Positions 34,401 through 46,700 of a DNA stretch of 64,000 nt are shown piece after piece. Origin of the DNA: Rhodamnia argentea (Eukaryota; Streptophyta; Magnoliopsida; Myrtales; Myrtaceae); assembly GCF_020921035.1 (NCBI RefSeq), contig NC_063155.1:22623294-22687293 (forward strand), given 5' to 3'. Below the pieces are notes generated by a model that was not told the origin of the DNA, ran no database searches, and saw only the letters and a program-made list of their open reading frames with translations. Position 1 is the stretch's first letter; each line of letters begins with the position of its first letter. A program made the position numbers and the translations under genes.

Positions 34401-37400
34401 TCCGGTTAAAAATAATGACTTGATTGAATGTGCTTCTGATAGAGACGCGAGATCCTGTAGCACGGTGCTCTTTAGGAAATAAAGCTAAAAGACTATGACA
34501 TTGGTTTTATTTTGGGGCCAAATACCTAGCTTGTGCCCAGGGAATTAAACCATAGATGCATTCAACATGGTCATGAAAAGAAACTAGGGATGTCTATAAC
34601 TTCCATGTAGTGCCAGGTCCCAAAAATAGGGAGATCTTGGCTAGGTGTCTCAATGAGAGTGTGTCGCTAGAGTTTTAGAATATCGAGCTCATCGACCTTA
34701 TGGACCCATTCCCGGGTTTTGTTACTGTGATTTCTGGTGTATGGGAGAAATTTCTTATGCTCAATCATTTCCCAGGTCCTTGTTTTCTTGAACATGGTTC
34801 TAAGAAGATTTTGTAGGTTTTAATATGCCTTTTGGGATACCTTTTTTCTTGTTCAGAGCTTTAGTAGAAGCATCTTATCCTGGTAATAGTTGTCATGAGC
34901 TTGAAATCTGCAATTTCTTCATCTCAATGTATTGTCAGGATTTCTTGGAGGATTTGTGGGAACGTATTCAAATTCTTTCCAACAATGGATGGAAACTGAA
35001 CAGTGGTATGGTTGAAACTTTCATCTTTCTGTGCAGTTATGGTCTTTGCTCTATTGCTGGCTTTCATAGATTTCAGAGTGTGTCAAATTTATCACTCTTT
35101 CTGCACTTTATCCTGCTAGTTCCAAGACCTCACCTCTCATTTGAAGCTCAGCTTGTTGCTGGAAAGTCTCATGATTTTGGCCCTGTCAGCTGTCCCCCAC
35201 AACCTGATCTGCCTTCAACACTTTCTGTGATCACTTATGGGAAACAGAAACATGATGCGGAATTGATGTATCCTCAAAGAATCCGGAGGCTTAATATTTT
35301 CCCCGACGACAAAACTGAGGTAAAAGATCAACTTTATGTTACATTCCTTTGCTTTGAAAATTAAAGAAAAAAATTTGGAGACTCACTTTAAGGTTAGATA
35401 TTGCTTGGACAATTAGTTAATTTACTTGATATCTAGTAGTGTGAGAATCTCGCTTTGTGAAAGTGTACAGATTGACATCTATTAATTTGTGTGAGTAACC
35501 TTCTTGGTAATGCGTTTTTTGTTTTTTCCTTCTTATATAACCAACAAATAACTTTGATAAAACTGAGGTAAAAGATCAACTTTACATTACATTCCTTTGC
35601 TTTGAAAATTAAAGAAAAAAATTTGGAGACTCACTTCAAGGTTAGATATTGCTTGGACAATTAGTTAATTCACTTGATATCTAGTAGTGTGGGGATCTCG
35701 CTTTGTGAAAGTGTACAGATTGATATCTATTAATTTGTGTGAGTAACCTTTTTGGTAATGCATTTTTTTTCTCTTCTTATATAACCAACAAATAACTTTG
35801 ATGTGAACTCTCTTACTTAATATTTTTTTCCTCTAAGGAAAATGCTAGGTATACTAAATTGGATACTAAGTGATTTGACATTCTATTGCTTGTTGAATGT
35901 AGTCCGCTATTGTGAAATTGGCATGTTAAGTGATTTGACATGTACTTATGAACATTATGTCCTTCCTTGATTCTAGAGGGATGATAAGTTTCTCTTTTGC
36001 TGACAGGATCTTCAACCAATAGATCGCTTTGTTGTGGAAGAATATCTGCTGGATGTGTTGTTCTACTTTAATGGATGGTGATTTTCAACCTTGTACTCTT
36101 TGCCATTCTCATAAAATGGAAAAAAGATGACGGTGGTGCACAAATTACAATGGTGATCTTTTGTTTGAACAAGTGGATTTGAAAAAGTAGGGTAAACCAA
36201 TTCTACAGAATTGAAATCAGCAATTAAAGTTATAATAGGACTTGTTCTATTTGTTTGAGAAGATGCTATGCCGCCACTTGGACTCAAACTGAGATGCTCT
36301 AGCACTGCTTCCTAAGAGCAGCTTATCTACCGAGGTCACCATAGCGGCGTACTCAAAATAATAATACTATTATTACTTAATCATCTTATGCCAATACCCT
36401 TGTCATTGTGCTGTTGATCTTTTTTATGCTAATTCCTTGCTTTCATATTCCTTTATTTCTTTATTTACCTTTTCATCTTTTAGGTGGCAGCTTTTTTTTT
36501 TTTTTTTGGGGGGGGAGGGATTGGTTTAGGTAGGATGGATTCTTCATTTGTAGATGGCATGGACTTTCCTTGACAGGCCTGGAGTTCTTGAGCAATTTAC
36601 ATCTGACCAGCTATAGATAGGACAACATAGTTTCTGTATCATGTAAGCTTGGTAATTTATCAGCTGCCAAGTTTTCTCCTGAAGAAATAAATTGGGCTTC
36701 AAGCGCTCTTCTCATGATTTATGCTAAATGTGAGAACTGTGCAAGTTGTGTCTCTATGGGATCGAGTTGTGCAGTATGACATTCAATGCATTAATTCATC
36801 ACGACTAAAAATGATTTAATAGCAGACTATGGGTGTTATATGCAATTTTTTTGCAAATCCTGCTTAGTTAATCTAGGTTTAAAGTTGTCTGTTACACTTT
36901 CCATACTCTCCAATTCTATTTGATATGTGCCATCTCACATGATGAGACCTGTCGAACTTAACTTCTCTTGCTTTTGTTTCTTGATTTGTGCAAAGCTAGT
37001 CGAAAGGAATGTGCTTTGTACATGGTTGGTCTGCCTGTTCCCTTCAGATACGAGTATCTTATGGCAGAGACAATATTCTCGCAGGTATGCTCGCATGTGT
37101 AACAAAGTGATTGTTGCTTTAATTCTGCTACACTGCGCTGAATGAAGCTCCCTAGATGAAAATACACTCATTGAATTGATGCTAAGACAATCTTTTCTAT
37201 GTGCCAACTTTTTATCTTTCTATCTTAATCACTTATATTGTTTTTGCTTTGGCCTTTTCTATTTTTAGTTCAGACTTTTAGTTAGCCGAATGCTTAGGAC
37301 TGCTCAAGTGCTTACATGGTGCTTGAGTGTAATATAGAATTCCAATTGCCCTGGCTTGTGCATTGTCAAGCCGCAGTACCTGGAAAGTAGGTTCCTCAGT

Positions 37401-40400
37401 CAATTACATTCAGACTAAGTCACGTGCCAATTTTTTCTGGGCTTGATAACTTGTGACCTTTCAGTTTTCAGTATTCTCTATATGGACCCAAGACATTCAG
37501 CTGGTAGAATTCCCTAGACTTGTTTGCATAGTGTTTACCTAGAGTCTTCGCATAGTTATGATATAATTTCTTTTCTTTTCTGTGTACATTGCAGCTATTG
37601 TGCTTTTTGCAGTCAGTTATACGAGGCTTATTGCTTTACACGTTTCTTACAAATCTCATTGCTGCAGTTACTTTTGCTGCCACACCCCCCTTTCAAGCCA
37701 ATATATTACACACTGGTCATAATTGACCTTTGTAAGGTAGTTCTAAGAACTATTAAGATGCAAATCCTTTTCTTGTCCACATTTGAGTCGTGCCTTTTTC
37801 ACATTAGTTTTTCACTATATTTTGGTCTGTAGGCTCTTCCTGGAGCCTTCCCCGCAGTAGTAGCAGGTGCAGTTCGTGCTCTGTTTGAGAAAATTGCTGA
37901 TTTGGATATGGAGTGCCGCATGAGGCTCATCCTTTGGTTTTCACACCACCTGTGAGTATAGGTTTTGGAAACTCATGGTTGATGAGTTGGTCCAGTTTTA
38001 GTTAATAGTAAATTGGTTTAATGCTCTTTCTTTTAACCTATCTCATGTCATTATAGCCATTTTGAATATGCATTTTTGGTAATAGTTACTGTTGCCTTGT
38101 AATAAGGATGTTATTCTTAGTGCTGAGAATTGATTGGTGGAAGTTCTTGTTTCCATCAGGCTGTGACTAATGCCAACCTAAACTTGTAATATCATCCATT
38201 GTTTTTCTTATATAATCCGTTTTCTGATGTTATTTATAAAAATTAGTTGGGGCAGGAAATGATGGTATATGATGATAGTTCTCTTAGTTTAATGAATGTA
38301 TGACTGATTTGAAAGTTTCTTCTCTAAAAGTAAATATATATTTGTTTCATACTCTTGTTTTTCTGTGCAGCGAGTGAGTTTGTATTATCATATTGAGTGC
38401 AAATTTGATGTATCTTCATTTACTAGGTCATTTCTCAATTGTAGCTGCTACTTTGAAACTCCTGGTTTGCATGCTTTCTGCTTGTTAAGTGACGTCCTCC
38501 AAATAGAAAAAAAGGTGCACATTACACCTGGGGAGGAATAGAAATTATTAGTTGATCTTCGAATGGGCTTTCATCGGTCTGTGTGATATTGTGTAATGAC
38601 AAACCAATATTTCCCAGATCCAACTTTCAATTTATATGGCCTTGGGAGGAGTGGGCTTATGTCTTGGATCTTCCAAAATGGGCACCCCAACGTGTCTTCG
38701 TTCAGGAGGTTTTGGAGAGAGAGATCCGTTTGTCATACTGGGAGAAAGTTAAGCAGGTAAGAATTCATGCCATTGCTGTTTAATTTAGAACAGCTTGTTG
38801 CTTAAGCAAGCTCTGAAGTTTTTTATTAAAGAAGCTAGCTTTGAACTTTGAGTGCTTTTTTCTTATAAAAAATCGGAACTTTTCCAACATAAAATGACCA
38901 CAGGAGTTGCCTAAGTTTAGGAGTTTGTAAACTAATTTTGGAGCAGCTAAACTAGTATCGTTGTGAGTTCTCTAAGGCTTCAGATGTATAGTTCCTTTAA
39001 TCTTAAGATATCTTTATGACAACGGCCAATTAATGAGTGGGAAGGTATCCATGATTGAACGTTGAATTAATGAGTAGGAAGATATCCATGATTGAACGTT
39101 GAAGAGCGAAAAATGATGTTTGTTTATGTTTTCTCATAGAAGCTAATTCATCTGCATGAAGCATCTGCTTCTTTCGTATCCCTTTTCTTTCTGTGCTTGT
39201 TCTAATAAGCACATGCTTTAGTAGATGGGTGCTTCTTTGGGAAGCCTAACTTGAAGTCCATGACCATTAGTTTTTAGATGTCAATTACATGTGAGAATGA
39301 TTCTTCCTGTAATGACATCTTTTTCTTGTTTATTACTCTCATCCTTACAGAGTGTTGAGAATGCGCCTGGATTAGAAGAGCTGCTTCCTCCCAAGGGAGG
39401 TACAAACTTCAAATATGGCATTGATGATGGCAGCGAACAAACTGAAGAGCAAAGGCTCTCTGCAGAACTCAGCAAAATGGTAAAAGGTAGGCAAACTGCA
39501 CGTGAATTGATCTCATGGATCGAAGAAAGTGTTTATCCAGTTCATGGTTTGGAGTCTACTCTCCAATTGGTGGTGCAAACTCTTCTCGACATTGGCTCTA
39601 AAAGTTTCACTCATTTGATTACCATCCTTGAGAGATATGGCCAAGTCATTGCAAAAATTTGCCCTGATGAAGAAAGACAAGTGATGTTGATAGAGGAATT
39701 GAGCTCGTACTGGAAGAACAATCCTCAAATGAGGGCTATCACTATTGATCGAATGATGGGTTACCGACTAATATCAAATTTGGCGATTGCGAGATGGGTT
39801 TTCTCTCCTGTCAACATCGATCAGTTTCATACATCAGATCTTCCATGGGAGGTAAGCTGGCACATTTCTTATATGTGGTTTGAGTTCGTAATATTTTTGA
39901 AAATTTTCTTGTTTATGACATACTATCATTTTCTCCAAACCTGAGTGTCAAATTGTCAAAATAGTTTAATCTGTATATCCCGTCATAGTCCAACCAAAAA
40001 GAAGAAATTTGTAATCTTTCAAGTGGAAATTACAGTTGACTGCTTTGAAGCTGTTCTTCAGGTCTTAGCTATATCCTTTGCCATTCATTGATGTTGAAGG
40101 TTCTTGTCAAATGCATGGCCTGAAAGATCAGATCAGAAAGCAAAAACCGAAACCAACTAGAATTTGTCATTACAGAAGGTTCCAAAGTCTGTATCTAATT
40201 TGTAAGGGTGGATGCTTTGACGGTAATCAAAGCAGTGGAACTAAGTGTAGGCCTAATTACAATGACCATAATTCAAGTGTGCATAAACTCAAGGGACACT
40301 GGGTCCATAATTGATTCTGCTTCCCTATCAATCGTAGACAACCCCTCCAAAATACTAAAAGTTCTGATAGCTTATATCACACTTTCTGGCCCAACTTGGT

Positions 40401-41597
40401 TGAGATTCATGACATGGATGTCATTGATTTTCTTTGCACAGTTAATGTTGGAATCGATGCAGATTCCAAAGAGGCTGTGAGTGGTTAAATTGGCTCGTTA
40501 ATGCTGATGTCATTAAGTCTCCTGCTTGTTTTAAGAAAATGCAAGTTGTACTAGTCAAGTCAAAAGGGGCATCATGATATTGTACTCTTTTAAGTCATCG
40601 GTAGGATTGCTTCAGAATCTTTTAGGCTGAATTAGACTCTCCTGTACCTACATATGAGTGGTAAACTGCGTGAGGATAAATTTAGTCTAAAGTATCATAT
40701 TCTTGTCATTGCTCACCACCCTGCTTCTATTACCACCAATTTGAGGCTGCATAAGCATATGTTAATGAGACTGTTTTAATGAGTCGAGGCGTGGGAACTT
40801 TTATCTAAAGCCCCTTTTGTTATGTTTTCCTCGAGTGCTGATTATGTTTGCTGTATGATCTTCCTTGCTTCACAGATTCTCAGGAATGCAGTTAGCAAGA
40901 CATATAATCGTATAGTGGATCTAAGGAAAGAGATTTTATCTCTTAAAAAAGATGTCATGTCTGCTGAGGAAGCAAGCGCAAAAGCGAGAGCAGATCTTGA
41001 GGGTGCTGAACAGAAGCTCATGCTTGTGGATGGTGAACCCACCGTTGGCGAAAATCCTGTGAGGATGAAACGCTTGAAATCATATGCGGAAAAGGCAAAA
41101 GAGAAGGAAGTATCTATTCGTGAAAATTTAGAGGTGAAAGAGGCTCTTCTCGGGCGTGCCTATAATGAAAATGAGGTAACATGACTCGTAAATCCAGAAA
41201 ATTTATTTTCTGTTAATGTATGAATTCTAAAGTTATTTTCGCCGCCTTCATGTACTGGTCATTACTTTAATAAGTCCTCTTTTGGTCAAATATGTGGTTA
41301 TCGGTTAAGTATATAGACGTTTAAATATTCTATGATTTGTGTATTGATGATGCTCCTAATTGATTCCTTCCTATACTTAAGGACAACTCTTCCTTAGACT
41401 GAGTGAATTAAAATTTACAGGCGTTGTTCCTAGCTTTATACACAAAGTTGTCAAGTGTGTTGAAGGAACGTCTTCCAGAACCATCTAAAGCTAGAACTTT
41501 GAGGGAACTCAAGTCTATTAATGCAGACGAAACAGCTGTTGAGCTCGAGGAACCTTCAGCCATGGAAATGGATGATGAGAATGGAAGAGCTAAAGAA

Positions 41598-41631
<34 letters not shown>

Positions 41632-42547
41632 CATTCCTTTTGGGGAGTATTCAATGCAGCAAAGGTAGATGTTAAACTCTTTCCATCTACGTTTACTTTC
41701 TTGTCAGTCATTCAAATGGTGAGAAGGCGAGCGATGTCTACAAAGTCGGTGAAGAGGCACAGTGGTGTATATCCACTTTGGGTTATGTCAAGGCCTTCTC
41801 TAGGCAATATGCTTCCGAGGTATAAACTTATTTTGGTTTTTCTATTTCCAGATTCATTTTACCAAGATGCATCGTCATTCATCAGCAGGCTTGTCGTGTC
41901 AGTAGAATTCTCTCTCTGTGTCATGGACATACTACCGTGTGTTGATAAAGTTAATCATTGAATAGTTATGGTATTTGCAACTGCCCTGGAGCTCAATCAA
42001 GCACGTTATCATGTGTTTGTTGGCTTTGCATTGTCTAGGACACGTTTCTGGCCTGTAGGATGAATGGTGCCTTAAGTGATCTTGTCCAACAACTTCGATG
42101 TAGTCGAATGACCTGATCCATCACGGATCTTGACTAATTCCTTGGAAATGAGGCCCCCCCTTATCATGCGAAATCACCTTTTTACCAAAATGCTGTCTCC
42201 TGACAAATTTTGAGAATTAAGTTATGGTGCTTTACCTTGTTCGTTCGTGTCCTCTTCCATTGACTCGCGTCATGAATAGAAATTTTGTTGGCTTCAGTTT
42301 CCCCATTGAAGGAAATGTGGAATTGCAGTCATCGTCATCATCATTTCAGGCTTTTTGTTGATGGATTTTCAAATAATGGGGGTATTGGATATAGATACCC
42401 TGATACGAATATTTTTGTGACTCACAGATATGGCCGCTCTTGGAGAAGCTGGAAGCAGAAGTATTGACAGGAGATGTACATCCGCTTTTCAGAAAAGCGG
42501 TCTATTCCGGTTTGCGTCGTTCGGTGAGTGGGTATTCATCTGGTTGA
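31469..42547 (+). CDS. ABH1: Nuclear cap-binding protein subunit 1 (CBP80/ABH1)
   Basis: Nineteen exons: 31469-31549, 31733-31792, 31886-31942, 32729-32800, 32952-33014, 33126-33302, 33885-34016, 34939-35005, 35120-35319, 36007-36077, 37000-37084, 37668-37736, 37833-37951, 38618-38756, 39351-39851, 40876-41175, 41421-41599, 41708-41819, 42428-42547. They join in phase to 868 codons (867 aa; Arabidopsis has 848). CBP80 with CBP20 binds the m7G cap of pol II transcripts and supports splicing, export and miRNA processing; loss causes ABA hypersensitivity in Arabidopsis. The N-terminal MIF4G repeat covers roughly residues 1-240 (SSWKSLLLRIG, QCAEQLPHKIPFYGTV, VFETLLSSAATTVDEEKGN). Later hallmarks are QRIRRLNIFP, PIDRFVVEEYLLDVLFYFN, FIWPWEEWAYVLDLPKWAP, DIGSKSFTHLITILERYGQ and TLGYVKAFSRQYASEIWPL. 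Introns hold a plastid insert and two tandem duplications. Exon 17 ends at a weak donor inside a (TC)n run. Confidence 0.95.
35311..35803 (+). repeat. 248-bp tandem duplication spanning the CBP80 exon 9 donor
   Basis: Two nearly identical copies (35311-35558 and 35559 to about 35803) begin with the last nine bases of exon 9 (AAAACTGAG) plus its donor GTAAAAG, then share intron sequence such as GGTTAGATATTGCTTGGACA. The second copy has a few substitutions and a short deletion, so the event is recent. It creates a second identical donor sequence inside the intron. Confidence 0.92.
36085..36360 (-). repeat. Plastid-derived insert (NUPT): trnL-UAG and trnL-ccsA spacer
   Basis: On the minus strand, plus 36269-36348 reads as an 80-nt plastid trnL-UAG, and the following bases (down to about 36090) read as the plastid trnL-ccsA spacer (ACAAGTCCTATTATAACTTT, ATTGCTGATTTCAATTCTGT). 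It lies in the intron between exons 10 and 11 of CBP80, in the opposite orientation. The limits are approximate. Confidence 0.85.
36269..36348 (-). pseudogene. Degraded plastid trnL-UAG copy
   Basis: It begins GCCGCTATGGTGA, has the anticodon region CTGCTCTTAGGAAGCAG and the long variable arm GTGCTAGAGCATCTC, and ends GAGTCCAAGTGGCGGCA. Against the plastid gene as I remember it, the D-arm (CCTCGGTAGATAAG for the expected AATTGGTAGACACG) and T-arm (AGTTTGAGTCCAA for GGTTCGAGTCCGA) carry several changes. It is therefore a non-functional nuclear copy. Confidence 0.85.
39029..39102 (+). repeat. 37-bp tandem duplication in a CBP80 intron
   Basis: The unit starting ATTAATGAGT and ending ATCCATGATTGAACGTTGA occurs twice at a 37-base spacing with three mismatches, in the intron between exons 14 and 15. 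Confidence 0.85.
41601..41629 (+). repeat. (TC)14 microsatellite abutting the CBP80 exon 17 donor
   Basis: The run starts at the T of the GT donor (exon 17 ends at 41599), so intron positions +2 onwards are the microsatellite itself. Confidence 0.95.
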
Positions 42548-42939
42548 CGGATGCTGTCTTATAGTAGTAGCCTCTAAAAGCATCAGAAAAATTTTTCCCC
42601 CCACTCTGCATTGGTTTGTGTAAATTATTTGGTGAAATGGAAAAATTGCGGAAGAGGAAAACCGGTCGTTCTCCCTGATCCGAGCTCTAGCACCACTGAT
42701 TAATCTTTTACTGTGGGGTGAGCTAATAGATAGTAGCCCCTCTCCTGCAAAATGCATGTTACTGAGTTGTTCCATTATTGCCATGTGTTCTTGTTCTCTG
42801 TCCATAGTTGGCCGATCCTCCTGTCGTAAGAGAGATTATAGCGTGAAATGATTTATCTGGAATCTAGAATACAAGGACCAAGGAAATTAAAACTTTTGGG
42901 AGATGAGACTTCCAGCGAGCTTTTACGAGAAAAAGTTTT

Positions 42940-43275
42940 AACATCCAACATGGGCCCAGCTAACCCTAATCCTTGCACTTAAATATGGGCCCAGAACAGG
43001 GCCACCTGGGCCCCGAATCAGCCCAAGATTAGGCCCGTGGATCCCAAACTCGAGCTCATTATTGGGTCCAGATCAGTTCAAGTAAATTGGGCCTACATTA
43101 GATCGACTGAAGCCCATCGTACGACAATCTTGAGCTCAAATAATAGGTACAAAGAGGCCCAAGATGGCCCCCTAACATCCTCACGCTGGGACCAGATCAG
43201 CCCGATCTCGGGCCCAAAACAACCTAACGGAGGACCATATAGGACCTAACCTTGGGCCTGGCCGCAAAAAATCTT
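42940..43275. promoter_or_regulatory. Dense GGCCCA/TGGGCC (site II) cluster between convergent genes
   Basis: About ten copies of GGCCCA, TGGGCC or close variants occur in some 330 bases between the CBP80 stop and the THUMPD1 stop (for example ATGGGCCCAG at about 42950 and 42986, CTGGGCCCCG, TTGGGCCTAC, CGGGCCCAAAA, TTGGGCCTGG). Such motifs are TCP-binding site II elements in plant promoters. Their position downstream of two genes is unexpected. This could be an antisense or unannotated promoter, or simply a repeat. Confidence 0.5.
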
Positions 43276-43771
43276 TGGGCCAACGAAAATATTTGAGCAA
43301 AAAACAGAGAATTAGAGAATGCCTGCAATACCGTACTCTTAGCCGGCATTAGAGATTCCGGTGGCGAGCTCTGTCTGAAAAACCACCTCTTCGCTTGACT
43401 CTCTTCAATCGGTTTACTAAGTTGACAAGTCAGTATTCAGGTTAGCGATCTTTTCTTGGTCGCAATCCTAAACTGAGTTTTTCTTTTGCGGGGTCGAATC
43501 CCGAACTGAGTTTTTTTTTTTTTTTTGGTCGGGCCTAAACAAAGTTCACAAGCTGCATTTGTTTGTCCTGTTTTCCCTCTTCTTTACAGAAATTGTGCAT
43601 CACACTAACTATAAACAAAGACGATATCGAAACAGCACTACCAATACTAATGCACAGAGGCTAAAAAATTTCTGCAACATTCACAGATAATTTATCCCAT
43701 AAATTCCTCTCACCAAAGATTTCTACATAGAAAATTATATGTTAGCAGATTGTAAAGAATAAAGAGTGTCA

Positions 43772-46700
43772 TCACGACCTCGGCGAGGTGAGCTGTCTCA
43801 GATTGTACTTAGCCAGCTCCTTGTACTTCTCAACGACCCCGATCAAGCAAATGGTCTGCAATTAAAGAGGGTATGGAAAATGAAATTTAGAGATATATAC
43901 AACACAGCATATTCGAAAAATAAAAAGAACGTTGCTGTCCTACGCTAACACATCTGCCCATAATTTGAAATTTCAATATTCTAACTTCAAATGAGATAAA
44001 CAAGCTCGCAGCTCAATTTTCACCGGGTACATTAAAGCTTGCTGTCCAGCCCATCTTCATTGTATGGCAGAAAATACACCGACAACTGAAGATACATTTC
44101 ATGAAACACTATATCTTGTTAATATAAATTTCTCATCATTCAAAATCTGAAAACTAATGGAACATGGATGCACTCTCCTGCATTCTTGCTCTCGAGCATC
44201 AAATGATGCAGCATATCCTAGTCACAAACATGGCGAGATAACCTTTCCGTTCCACCAACTTTTTGCTTTCATATGAAGCATGACATTGGTCCAACCTTCT
44301 TATCAAACAAATTATGGGAATTATGCTCAATGCCGGACAGTAAACTAAATCCTATCCCATTTCATGAGGTCAGTCACACGAACTCCTTTTACATCATTGA
44401 GTCAAGTTGCCAACTTTGTCCTTTGAAAGGACATAAAAATTCAAATTTACTGCACCTAACCAACAATTTTTTATGGATATTCACTCAGAAGGACGTGATT
44501 AAGACCTACTTTGACGCCATGCATCTATCAACCATATACCATCTCTCGACAGACGAGCTCTGCCACATGATTGGCAAGAAATATTTCCAATTTCAAAGTC
44601 TGGGCCATTGAAATAGTGAACCCTTATGCACTCAAACAGCAATATAGAGAAACCTTGGAAAATATACTTACAAGATGGAACGATAGCTAAAAATTCTAAG
44701 ATAGGAGCAAAGGATTATCTGACCTTAACAATTTGGACCACAATGCTTTTATCGGGATTATTGAGATCGACTTTATGTGGCCCAGGAACAGACTTTGCAA
44801 CTGAGTTTATGATTTTCATCCGGTCAATCCCACTATTTGCCCGCGCGTCATACAGTACAGCAAACTGCCCAGGAAATTTACAGTGTCATTGACCTCATTA
44901 TAAATCAAAAGGTTCAGTGTAATTATAACCAAAGCTCCTTTCATGAAGGTGCTTGAGCTGCAAATCATTCGTTTACCAGAAAAAGAAGAGTGATGTGAAA
45001 GAACAAATCAAGCAAGAAAATGCTTAACAAAAGACATGGTAGATATACTACTTATAGACCACCGTAGCAAACAACTCTAGAACCCTAATAGTTCCCTCGC
45101 GGTTCCTCTCAAATCCCATTTGGGTTGTAAAGAATTTAATAGCCAAATCCTTGTTAAGATACTTCAATAGTGTGAAGCAGATCGACAAGAAGAGTTTCAG
45201 GAACGCTCCTTATTTTGTAAATTTTCCTTCTCCTTGCCAAGGCATATAAGATCGATTACATGTCAGATCCTCGTATTTTGCAGCTTTTTATCAGTTGAAG
45301 AGCGTGTGCGCATAAATGTGCGATTAGAAAACCTAGTGGTACATTAACTGTTATGCCACCTGGACAATGAGGTATAGTACAGAATAAGAGAAAAAAAGTA
45401 TGGTGATTAAGTGATATAATATAATATAGATAGTCAAACCCTTCAAAACGCGGATTGTGAGGGAAAGAGCAATAATATGATACAATTTGACACGAGGAAC
45501 TCATGTGGCAATTCAGTAGAGTGCAATTTCAACATTTTGCTTGTCCTCATAATGACGCTGCTACATTCTACTATTTTCAGACACGGGCCTTTATCAACTC
45601 CAGTTAAGTCCTCGCATTCGTAAAACTGACGTCAGTGCTAAGCAGTTCATTTTCCTGACGATTGAGCAGCTACATGCAGCTATAACTTAAAATCTTGAAA
45701 AAGATTAACATAAATATAAAACAAGAAGCATCATGAATTAAGGAACTAGCTTATGCCGTGTTTTAGAATACCCATCATATAGACAATGGTCACAATCCTT
45801 TGCATTTATCACTTCTAAGTTAAATGTAAAGCTGACAACCCTCAGTCTTACCATCGAAAAATGAATAATTCCATCCGATGACTTTTTTCTGCAAGTAATT
45901 TCACCTGATAATCTCCCTTAGATGAGTTGCTTTTTGTTCATCCAGGCAAAAACCACGTCGGTAAATCAAAGACATGACAAGTGAAACGTATAATAACTGC
46001 CTCGATTATTTTGTAAATTTTTTGCAGCTAAATCACACAATATTGAATTAGGTAGGAAAGGTCAGGTTATACAACGAATGAAAGCTACAATATACCTTTT
46101 GGGGGTGCTCAGTTTCAAGTGGAAAATATTGTGTAACAAGGGGCTTGATTGCTCTAGAGATTTCTTCTTCTGAAGCATAGCAAGCAACTTCAATTGGTAA
46201 GACTCTCAAAATGAACCTATAAAAAATTTGGAGCCAACATCAGCGGTGCTTTCAGTATGATTATGATAGAACAGCATTTAAACAATGCATGAGGTAGATA
46301 GAATCCAGCCAAAAGCTAATAAATATAGGGACCTTGACATATGCTTCCTTGTTGATGCAGCAGATTGCATGATGTGCTGCACTATATCTCTCGGCCCAGG
46401 GTCACCATCCTGCTTCCGCATTTGGATAAAGATAACCCCATTACAACCAGAATCAAGGGTCACAAATCGCCTCTGAAATACAATAGAGTTTCTCATCAGA
46501 ACAGATAATTTAGATGATAGGTACACTATGGCCAACTAAATGATATTAGAGTTTGAACATACATCGGACTTGCCAAGGCATAAAATTAACAATAGTTAAG
46601 GATTGGAATATAAGAAACAGGACAAAATTCCAGCACATGCCAACTGCTACTTCTGCAAAAGAATTAAAACTAAAAACTATGAAAAGGAAAAATGGCCTTA

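Noticed and set aside
36063..36305. An 80-codon minus-strand frame in a CBP80 intron
   Set aside because: It overlaps the plastid trnL-derived insert and is tRNA plus spacer, not protein-coding DNA.
36269..36348. A functional nuclear tRNA-Leu gene
   Set aside because: The sequence is plastid-type trnL-UAG with several arm substitutions and plastid spacer attached, so it is an organellar pseudogene copy.
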